Origin: Pseudeuparius sepicola
Lineage: Eukaryota; Arthropoda; Insecta; Coleoptera; Anthribidae
DNA: 64,000 nucleotides
NCBI GenBank assembly: GCA_963920635.1
Contig: OY987298.1
Coordinates: 83,399,454 to 83,463,453, forward strand
Reading direction: 5' to 3'
In this document: positions 56,280 through 64,000 of the stretch, piece after piece
How the letters are laid out: each line of letters opens with the position of its first letter
Numbering within the stretch: the stretch's first letter is position 1
Position numbers and translations under genes: made by a program
The notes under the pieces: generated by a model
Databases searched by the model: none
Told to the model about the DNA's origin: nothing
The model's input: only the letters and a program-made list of their open reading frames with translations

Positions 56280-57712
56280 AAAAATATCACTTTCAAATTA
56301 GCCCACCATAATTTACCATTGTGTTCTACGACCTAAAAAAATGAAAAAAGTTCCTCTAAACATGGCCTCAAAAATGCCCCCTAATGGGGCTATAGCCCCC
56401 GAAAAGGGCAGTTTCATAAACGGGTTTCTATAAATATTTCCAGAACGAACAAAGATAAAATTCTGAAATTTGATTTACCTGTGAGATTTGACATTTACCG
56501 AGGTAGTGATGGTTAGACATTCTTAATCATAAAGCGTCCCAGAAGTTAAAATTACCCTAAATTTGTTTTTATACTTTTTTCCAGATTTTTTGCGAAATTA
56601 TGAAATTTGAAGGTATTCTACGAAGAAAAGGTGCTCTTGTTGAACTTCGATAGCATGCATCGTTTTCGAGTAAACTCGTTTTGAAAATTTTTTGCATAGT
56701 GCCATGAAAATGCCTATTAGAAATTAGCCTGCCATAATATACCACCACGTTTTTTGATACAAAAAATAAAAAAAGTTCGTATAAACATTGCCTCAAAAAG
56801 TTCCCTAAGGGGGCTCTAATAGTCCCCGAAATGGAAACTTTGGCAAACGGTTTTTTCGAAATATTTCCAGAACGAACAAAGATAAAATTATGAAATTTGG
56901 TATGTGACATACCTGTAAGATTTTACGTTTACCGAGGTAGAGATATTTTGACATTCTTCATCATAGGCGTCCCAAATAAGGGGGGTCAAGGGGTTAAAAA
57001 TATCCCAAAATTTTTTTGTGCGCTTTTCTCATTATTTATTCTCCCAGGTATGTCACATACCAAATTTCAGAATTTTATCTTTGCTCGTTCTGGAAATATT
57101 TAGAAAAAAACTGTTTGCCAAAGTGTCCATTTCGGGAGCTATAGCCCTCTTAGGGGGCTTTTTTGAGGCCATGTTTAGGTATAGGAACTTTTTCATTTTT
57201 TTGGGTCGCAGAACATGCTGGTAAAATATAGCATGCTAATTTCTAATATGCATTTTCATGGCCCTCTGCAAAAAAATTTCAATACGATTTTACTCGAAAA
57301 CGGTGCACACGATCAAAGTTCAACAAGAGCACCATTTTTTCGTAGAATACCCTGAAAATCTATAATTTCGCAATAAATTTGGGGAAAAAGCACTCACACA
57401 AAATTTGGGATATTTTTAACCCCTTAACCCCCCATTTAGGACGCCTATGATTATGAATGTCTAACTATCGCTACCTCGGCAAATGTCAAATCTCACAGGT
57501 ACAGCACATACCAAATTTCAGAATTTCATCTTTGTTCATTCTGGAAATATTTAGAAAAAACCGTTTGCCAAAGTGTACGTATTTAGGGGGCTATAATAGC
57601 CCCCTTAGGGGGCATTTTTGAGGCCATGTTTATAAGAACTTTTTGCATTTTTTTGGGTCGCAGAACACGCTGGTAAATTATAGCAGGCTAATTTAGGGAC
57701 ACCCTGTATAAA
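56280..57712. repeat. Large palindrome of four roughly 350-bp units
   Basis: A unit containing ATTTCCAGAACGAACAAAGA, GACATTTACCGAGGTAG and TCATAGGCGTCCC occurs forward at about 56290-56550 and 56730-56980 and inverted at about 57010-57330 and 57420-57690. Each unit includes a local hairpin (TGGGGCTATAGCCCC and relatives). The right end reads GGGACACCCTGTATA. Open frames here (56569-56910 on the minus strand, 56897-57224 on the plus strand) follow the repeat. Confidence 0.75.
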
Positions 57713-57916
57713 TAAGAAAATATTCTTTAATTTGGAATTTAATTTTTTTGATTAAAAGAATACGTTTTTTGGATTTTTTGCCACCTTTGAGATGATTACT
57801 AATATTTTATTAATAAGTAGGCAATGAGGCCCTTTAGTTTCCATAAAAATTTCGTTTGGATAGGTTAAAAAATTAAAGTTATTGTATCGCTCGTAAGTGG
57901 GTCACACTTTATACAA

Positions 57917-58531
57917 TGTGTTTCACTTTAAAACGAACAATTCCGTATTTTTCGAAATTTTGGCCGATTTTCAAAATACTTTTTTTTTAACATGTAGTAC
58001 TCGAAGAGCTCTACTTGCCGGTATGCAGTTTATTTAAGTCATTTCCACGGGCAAGTGTGTTTAAAAGAAAACCCGAAAAATGACGAAATCATATCAGGCA
58101 TTTTTTTTAATGAAAAAATAAATAGCAGGATCGATTTGGCTGTACCTCTAAACCCCGAATGCAAATTTTCGTTGCCACAGCTGATACAGGGTGTGCGTAA
58201 ATTAATGCCAAACGCCAAAGTTGACGAAATTGCTCGGATATTTGAATGCACCTTGTATCAAGACAAGAAATTATTTTAACAAATAAAAATTGCATAACGT
58301 TCAAGACGTACCAGCAGTACACACTCACATAGTTTCATTCTTGTAGAATCTACAGGGTATGCAGAAAATAGGGTCAAATTTGGCAAAAAGGAAAGGACAT
58401 TTAAAAAAAAACTGTACACCAGCAAATAGAGTTCTTCAAATACTACATGTTAAAGAAAAGAATTTTGAAAATTGACTAAAATTTCGAAAGATACGGAATT
58501 GTCCGTTTTAAAGTAAAACACACTGTAGGTA
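57917..58531. repeat. Foldback element with 120-bp arms
   Basis: GTGTTTCACTTTAAAACGAA at 57918 pairs with TTCGTTTTAAAG-like complement near 58505-58530; ACATGTAGTACTCGAAGAGCTC (57991-58012) pairs with GAGTTCTTCAAATACTACATGT (58429-58450). The loop has a 74-residue frame (58055-58279) of unknown nature and an internal TACAGGGTGTGCG at 58187. Confidence 0.65.
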
Positions 58532-58716
58532 TGTGTATATTATTAACCACTATAGGAAAATCAAGTTTCAGAGTTAAGTTTTCCAAGATGATTTCAAATT
58601 TCAAAAAAATAACCTGAAACCTGAATAATAATATAATAAATTGTAAAATAAAAACAAATCATTTCTATATTATCGTAGGATTAAAACGATAAAGCGGCGC
58701 AAAGCTATTTAAAATT

Positions 58717-59583
58717 ATGGATAATACTTCCAAGAAATCTAAGAGTAATAAAATAATATTAAACAAACACTACAAAAAATTGAAAAGAAAAGCCTCGAGA
58801 AGAACTTTGACATTAGGCCGTAATGATGTTCTGTCGAAAAAGGTGTCTACAAATCCTTTTCATAAAAATGAAAAGGCATTAGTTTTTAATGAAGTAATAC
58901 AAAATGAAATATGTAGCAATTTGGAGGATGGCACTTACGAAAATGTTATCTCGCCATCGACGCTGCCTGAAATGGACAGTACCAATGATGATAGTGATGC
59001 TGGTGATTCGATGAGTGATGATAATGATCAAAATCAATCGATGCATGATATAATTCTTCACAATAATATCGAATTACGAGACGAATCATTATCAACGAAG
59101 TTACGATTTTGGGCATTACGTCATAATATTCCCCAAAATGCATTATCAGATTTATTGAGTATTTTACATAGTGACCAGCTTGCCATTGATTTGGATTCTA
59201 GAGATGCAAGGTGCCTTTTGAAAACACCAAGAAACATACATTTGAAAATAAAACAGATGTATCCGGGTCATTATTATCATTTTGGATTTAAAAATTGTTT
59301 AATGAATTTTCTTGAAAATGAAAATGATTTAAATAATATTTTAAAAATTTGTATAAACGTTGATGGTTTACCGTTAAGTAAAAGTTCTAGTGGACAATTT
59401 TGGCCATTATTATGCAATGTTTTTAATAATAAAAATACAAATTGTGTAGGTATAATAGGTTTATATTATGGGAAAGAAAAGCCAAAAAGTGCCAATGAAT
59501 TTCTAAAAGGTTTTGTTAATGAGGCTGTACCTATTTTAAGAAATGGGTTTGTATTCAATGGGAAGAAATACTCTGTATACTAA
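58717..59583 (+). CDS. Transposase-like protein, N-terminal part
   Basis: ATG at 58717 opens 288 residues. There is a lysine/arginine-rich start (KHYKKLKRKASRRT), an acidic Asp/Ser/Asn linker near 85-110, then a conserved-looking block with RHNIPQNALSDLLSIL, LKIKQMYPGHYYHFGFKN, ICINVDGLPLSKSSSGQFW, NCVGIIGLYYGKEKP and FLKGFVNEAVPIL. This pattern resembles the front half of transposase-like proteins found in many insects and cnidarians; the superfamily (CACTA- or KDZ-like) is my guess from memory. The frame ends right after a GTATAC that could be a donor, and the downstream catalytic half is absent. The coding frame itself shows no breaks. It lies 70 bp upstream of the DUF4806 exons on the same strand. 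Confidence 0.55.
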   Translation: MDNTSKKSKSNKIILNKHYKKLKRKASRRTLTLGRNDVLSKKVSTNPFHKNEKALVFNEVIQNEICSNLEDGTYENVISPSTLPEMDSTNDDSDAGDSMSDDNDQNQSMHDIILHNNIELRDESLSTKLRFWALRHNIPQNALSDLLSILHSDQLAIDLDSRDARCLLKTPRNIHLKIKQMYPGHYYHFGFKNCLMNFLENENDLNNILKICINVDGLPLSKSSSGQFWPLLCNVFNNKNTNCVGIIGLYYGKEKPKSANEFLKGFVNEAVPILRNGFVFNGKKYSVY

Positions 59584-59653
59584 CAACATTAATTAACTTT
59601 ATTTACATTTAGACCTATCTATATATTACATAATGCAACTAATTCTTTTGTAG

Positions 59654-62521
59654 AGAATAACATCAGTAATAGTGTCAAACAAGAATTACATGAAATGAGA
59701 ATTGAAGTTAAGAAGCTAAATGAAAATGTAATGATTTTGAGAAAGAAAGTGGACATCCTTAAAAGTATGATTTGTGAAGTAGTTGACCAGATTAAAAATA
59801 CCTCCATACAATCTCGTCATACCAATACCGAAGACGAAATCCAAGAAAATTTATTTAATAAATTTAACATGCCAATATCACAAAAAGATGAACTTCAACA
59901 ATTCGAAGATTATCTTCAAAGTAATGATGGGTTTAAGGCAGCTGTAAGCGAATGTTTTTAGTTTCTTCATTAAATGTAATAAAATCCTTTACTTTTAGGT
60001 ATGTCAAATAGCAAAATTTGGTGGATCTGATCTCTATGATTTTGTGAGAAGAGTTATGGGAGCAGTTATCAGTGATAGTCTTTTGAAGGAGTATACTTGG
60101 TTTGGAACGAAAGATAAACCAAAATTTCTAGATTTAAAATTTGCAAGTGTTATACTAGGTGAGAACAATAATTTGTTGTGCATTCTGTTTTTTTTTTTCA
60201 AAACTAATTCGGCACTGATAAACTTTTATCTGATGTACCAAAATTAGACTGACAAGACGCGGTTCGGAGTAGTGCTGATCGTAGTCAGGGTCGTAGCTGG
60301 CGACCAAAATTGGTAGCTTTAGGAAAGCTATTTTTTATCATTGGTAGTCCCTTTAGTGTACATACATAGACTGCAGTCAGTCAGTCTGATTCGAGTCCGT
60401 TAAGACGTAGCACGTTTGAGGTTATGTAAAAATTTATAGAACTTTTCATTGACTTACTGACAGTTATTTTTTTTAATATTATGTGCCAATATATCTGTAC
60501 AAAAAATAAGCTTTTCTAAAAGTGTTTAATTCGAAATTTAATGGTATTTTCTTTGCATTCTCGCAGCACTGCCGACTGATCCCTGCCCCAAGGTCCATAG
60601 AGGGATAGGTTGCCTGGTAACTTCTGGCCAATCAAAACACTGCATTCAACCGCGGCAAATACGTCACACGCGTGCCCGTTCAAATTAATATGTATTTGTA
60701 GTAATGAAAAGAGCAATACACAATTGCCTAAATTTGACATTTGAATGAAAAATTTGCAATAAACTCGAAAACATTATTGGTCTATAATAGTCAGGATTTA
60801 AAACACTAATAGTATATTATTAACCATGGTTTAAACGGAAGCTATTATTGACCCGAGCGTCAGTGTTAAATCCACTACTAACATACCAATAAAACATTCT
60901 AATAAATAATAAGTTCACATTTATTAATTAGTACTAAAATTTAAAATTGACTTAGGTACTACAAATAGGATCAGTTTTCAAGAACGAGGTTAACAAGAAG
61001 TCTCAAAATTCCTTCCTGAAACGTCTACAAAGTAAATATGAGTCTTTGTATGCACTATAAACTGACACGACACTATTACAGGTTCAAAATATGCAGAAAA
61101 CTTTGTCTCCAAACTGAAAAAACAGTAAAAATACTCGAAACCAACACGATACGTCATTAGCCAAAACAGCAAAACATAACAATGGGCACGCGTGATGACG
61201 CGTCATTCCCCCCGTCGTCTCTTCTGCCGCTGAGTTACCAGGCAACCTATCTCTATGGACCTTGTCCCTGCCCAAGATATCAATGGCTAACTGACACCAA
61301 TCTCTTTATTTAGGTAAAAACTAACATCGTGCAAAAAATAGGTTTCCTAAAATCGCTTCATAAATTTACACATAACCTCCAACTCGCAAAGCCTTAACGG
61401 ACGCGAATCGGACTGACTGACTGCAGCCTATGTACATACACTAAAGGAACTACAATTCTTAAAAAAATTAGCTTTCCTAAAGTTGTGTCCATTTTTGGTC
61501 GCCAGCTCTCGGTCTATCAGAAACAAAGTTCTTACTGGTTCAAATTTTGATTATTCAAAGGTGATTATATCGAGTTGAAAGTTGTGATTTGAATTTAATT
61601 TAGATATCGAATATAAGGTGAAGGTGAAAGCTGCTGGAATTCTACAAAAATCTTAGAATCTTATTAACACCTAAAATAGATACCTAACCAAATCAGAATT
61701 GCTTTTTGTTCAAAAACTGCCCAAGAGTCTAATATTTAGAGAACTCGTCAAATTAATTAAAATCGACATTTTTTATTCAGGAATATTAAAATTAACTTTT
61801 GAGTATTAATTATAATTATTATTATTTTGTTGTAGAAGCAGCGCAGAAATCTATGCATGCGGACAAGAAGAATATAGAAACCACAGTTCGAAAATATATG
61901 CGTAGAGCAACTGAAAGAAATTTGCAAAGACAGAAAAAAAAGTAAGTATATATTTATTGTTTAGGTTAATTGTGATCAATTTTTGCTTTTTTTTATTGAC
62001 TAAAACTATCACTGATATGACTGATAAATGATAATTTCTGTGATTTTTTCTACATTAATGTCGAAAAGCCGTTACATAACTTACAGTATTGAAGCAAAGA
62101 GTTTTTGGAAAAAACTATATACCAACAACCCCACTTATTTTCAAAAATACTGTATCACATATTGTCAGGTTAGATGATATGACAGAAATTCACCCTCCTT
62201 ATAGATACAGTTTTAAACCCTTTATTATTTTTAGTTGGTGAGATGATTTTCATTTTTTGTGCAAACATTTTTTCTCAAAAAATACGTGTAAAAGGAATAA
62301 TACTTTAAAAACATAATCTCTGCATACTGTTTTTCAAAAACAATTATTACAGAAAAGTCTGAAAGTTTGTCAAATGATTTTTTTTCAATGACTACTTTTA
62401 AATAGGGCAAATTTTGTTTTTACATAATATAAACTTACCATGTGTAGGATATTTTGTTCATGAACTAATATATTAATTTCTTTTTAGGAATGCACCAGGG
62501 GAGGTACACGAAAATGCATAA
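59654..62521 (+). CDS. DUF4806-domain protein, four 3' exons
   Basis: Exons at 59654-59943, 59999-60158, 61836-61941 and 62488-62521 all have canonical borders (TTTGTAG acceptor, GCT|GTAAGC, TTTTAG|GTA, CTAG|GTGAGA, TTGTAG|AAG, AA|GTAAGT, TTTTTAG|G) and compatible phases, ending at TAA. Exon 1 has a coiled-coil (MRIEVKKLNENVMILRKKVD). The domain then runs from LPISQKD-like MPISQKDELQQFEDYL through VCQIAKFGGSDLYDFVRRVM and LLKEYTWFGTKDKPKFLDLK to ETTVRKYMRRATER, the DUF4806 pattern known mainly from insects. Function is unknown. The first listed exon starts with two bases of a split codon, so at least one upstream exon exists; a phase-1 donor is needed, and the end of the ORF at 59583 does not provide it cleanly. 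No breaks were found, so the gene may be active. Confidence 0.72.
60296..61507. mobile_element. Inverted-repeat element in intron 2 of the DUF4806 gene
   Basis: AGCTGGCGACCAAAATTGGT at 60296 pairs with the complement of the right end at 61485-61507. The arms continue through TAGGAAAGCTA, TACATA, CTGCAGTCAGTCAGTC and TAACCTC. Nested inside, CCATAGAGGGATAGGTTGCC (60594) pairs with the stretch around 61237-61260. No transposase. It nearly fills the 1.68-kb intron but leaves both splice sites intact. Confidence 0.68.
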
Positions 62522-62788
62522 GACGTACCTACTTGTATGTATATATATATTGTAATATATATAGTATAGTAGGGTAAATGCGCCTTAATTCGGCCACCTC
62601 CAATAGTCGGCCACTTTTCAGAATAAATGAGTTTAATAAAAAAAATGGCATATTATTATTAAAATAAATGTGTTACCTATATTCGGCCGTGTCTCCTTAG
62701 CCTAAAACCCACCATTTTACGTTAATATTGGCAACAGTGTCTAGTGACTGGTGCTTGACAGTTCCCGTGTTTCACATCGTCTCTGGCG

Positions 62789-63410
62789 GTAAGTAGAATT
62801 TAAACATTTGAAGATGGAAAATACCATAAGAAAATAGGTTGTAACTGACTTATGTAAAGGTATTTTATTATTTATTTGGTTTCTATGGGCTTGTATTGCT
62901 TTAATATTATTGTTTTTCATGAAATTTTACATATTTTTTTTCCCGCGCGTTTAATTTATTTGGAGGCCGACCATAGGAAATGAAATCTGTCATGATTCCA
63001 TAAGTTCGGCCGGTGCGGCCGACTTTAGGAATTTGTCAAAATCAATTAATTTCAGTCATATTGGCAGGAACAATACGGTTTACAATTGCAACAAGATCCA
63101 TGTAATTATATTTCCCCAAAACTGCGAAAATCCAATAGTCGGCCGCCCAAGAAAATTAGTGGCCGACTTTAGAATGTGAATATTCCAGTAGTCGGCCCCC
63201 AAGTTTCAATAGACAATTGGGTTGGGTGGTTGGGATAAAAATGGGAAACTAATTTACCTAGATCCTTCATCCTACTACCTATACCCACATGTAGGTAGGT
63301 AGGTAACAGGACCGGACTTTCCGATTTTTTAAAAAGTTTTCTAGATTTCTATGCGTTTTTAATTACCTACCAAAAACACAATTTAAGATATTCTGGGTTT
63401 ATTATTTCAG
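62789..63410 (+). other. Intron in the 5' UTR of the pogo-type transposase
   Basis: CTCTGGCG|GTAAGTAG at 62789 is a good donor and TTATTATTTCAG at 63399-63410 a good acceptor, three bases upstream of the start codon. No coding lies within. Several TAGTCGGCC repeats are inside this intron. Confidence 0.6.
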
Positions 63411-63413
63411 AAA

Positions 63414-63998
63414 ATGGCTGCAATAAAAAAAAGACCGATACTTAGTTACTCTGAAGAGTCTATGAAAGCTGCGTTAATGGCTATTCGCGAAAACCAGTTA
63501 GGCATTCGTGAAGCTAGCCGAAATTTTGGCGTTCCTCGAGCAACCATACAAGACAGAATCCACGGGAGAATTAAGGAAGGCCCTAGAAGAATGGGGCCAC
63601 CTACTGTTTTAACCCAAGCCGAAGAAATGGAATTAGTTAACTGGTTAAAAGAACTTGGAAAAACGGGATTTCCTCAGAAGAAAACCGACCTTTTGAACAC
63701 CGTTCAAAAAATTGTGTTAGATGATAAGCGGGAGACAAAATTTGGAGATAGTGGTCGACCTGGTCAGAAATGGTATTCTGGATTTCTCAAGCGCCATCCA
63801 GACTTATCTCTTCGAGATCCAGAAGGATTAACAAAGTCACGCGCTATTGTAACAGAAGAGTATATTAAAAAATGGTTTATGGAACTACAAGAGTACCTGA
63901 AAGAAATTGGCCACGAAGATATTATGGAGGACCCTAGGAGAATTTTAAATGGGGACGAAACAAGTTTCATGATGTGCCCAAAGACAGGAAAAGTGTAG
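63414..63998 (+). CDS. pogo/Tigger-type (CENP-B-like) transposase, N-terminal part
   Basis: AAAATGG at 63411-63417 gives a good start context. Residues about 10-52 form a Psq-type helix-turn-helix (REASRNFGVPRATIQDRI). About 75-150 is the second, CENP-B-type DNA-binding region with KWYSGFLKRHPDLSLRDPEG and KSRA. The DDE domain begins with ILNGDETSF, whose Asp is the first catalytic residue. These transposases cut and paste at TA sites. The frame is intact for 194 residues. TAG at 63996 follows GKV directly; since GKV|LGPKG-like continuation is usual in the family, GTGTAG may be a donor, or the copy may be stopped here. The window ends two bases later, so I cannot tell. Confidence 0.82.
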   Translation: MAAIKKRPILSYSEESMKAALMAIRENQLGIREASRNFGVPRATIQDRIHGRIKEGPRRMGPPTVLTQAEEMELVNWLKELGKTGFPQKKTDLLNTVQKIVLDDKRETKFGDSGRPGQKWYSGFLKRHPDLSLRDPEGLTKSRAIVTEEYIKKWFMELQEYLKEIGHEDIMEDPRRILNGDETSFMMCPKTGKV

Positions 63999-64000
63999 GC

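Larger units (their letters stand above)
62567..64000 (+). mobile_element. pogo/Tigger-type transposon, left part, runs off the window
   Basis: The element seems to start about 62567 with TAGTAGGGTAAATGCGCC beside a (TA)n tract, as expected for a TA-targeting element. Its leader contains repeated TAGTCGGCC / GGCCGAC words (62612, 63003, 63013, 63133, 63164, 63191). A spliced 5' UTR and an intact transposase frame follow. The right end lies beyond 64000. Confidence 0.65.

Noticed and set aside
56569..57224. Small ORFs on both strands at 56.6-57.2 kb
   Set aside because: They follow the palindromic repeat units and mirror each other; no independent support.

Overview
The window reads as nuclear DNA of an arthropod, most likely an insect. 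It is AT-rich, the only gene fragments of ordinary type are small exons with canonical GT/AG borders, and almost everything else is transposable-element DNA. The repeated GTAGGTAGGTACCTAC-type words and the mix of elements would suit a hemipteran such as an aphid, or a beetle, but nothing here fixes the species.

Layout. 0-7.7 kb: foldback repeats, a cluster of (TA)n-linked repeats, and a broken Tc1 transposase. 7.7-8.0 kb: the last exon and poly(A) signal of a Cdk5-type kinase, the best ordinary host-gene fragment. 8.4-9.8 kb: two inverted-repeat elements, the second carrying two small convergent ORFs. 11.5-17.3 kb: a nearly complete but coding-dead P-like element (THAP transposase, terminal repeats, 7-bp target duplication) containing a 45-bp element made almost only of its two ends. 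17.4-28 kb: decayed, internally duplicated dispersed repeats, a Mutator-like MITE and two hAT-type MITEs, one of them filled with TATCGATA repeats. 28.1-40.9 kb: a Ty3/gypsy LTR retrotransposon with LTRs of about 2.1 kb, broken gag and pol, and a nested hAT-type MITE. 41.9-46.2 kb: a piggyBac-type MITE, a 5'-truncated non-LTR retrotransposon with a related unfilled site 4 kb away, and another hAT-type element nested in an older inverted-repeat element. 48.3 kb: a THAP-domain first exon. 48.6-50.2 kb: a tandem satellite of about 180 bp. 50.9-51.8 kb: a second, truncated gag. 53.3 kb: a CpG-rich promoter-like segment. 53.7-56.2 kb: two more copies of the Mutator-like MITE. 56.3-58.5 kb: large palindromic repeats. 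58.7-62.5 kb: an ORF resembling the front part of a transposase, followed at once by a spliced DUF4806 gene with intact splice phases. 62.6-64 kb: the left part of an apparently intact pogo/Tigger-type element whose end repeats TAGTCGGCC-like words; it runs off the window.

Points most worth following up: (1) three copies of a MITE flanked by exact 9-bp duplications, whose ends carry outward-facing CCAAT and TATAAATA boxes 42 bp apart with a GTCACGTGAC palindrome, so the element may act as a mobile promoter; (2) the 45-bp minimal P-like element with its own 7-bp duplication; (3) the TATCGATA-array MITE; (4) the transposase-like ORF beside the DUF4806 gene. No CRISPR, rRNA or tRNA gene was recognised. 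All element classes were assigned by eye from terminal repeats, target duplications and protein motifs.
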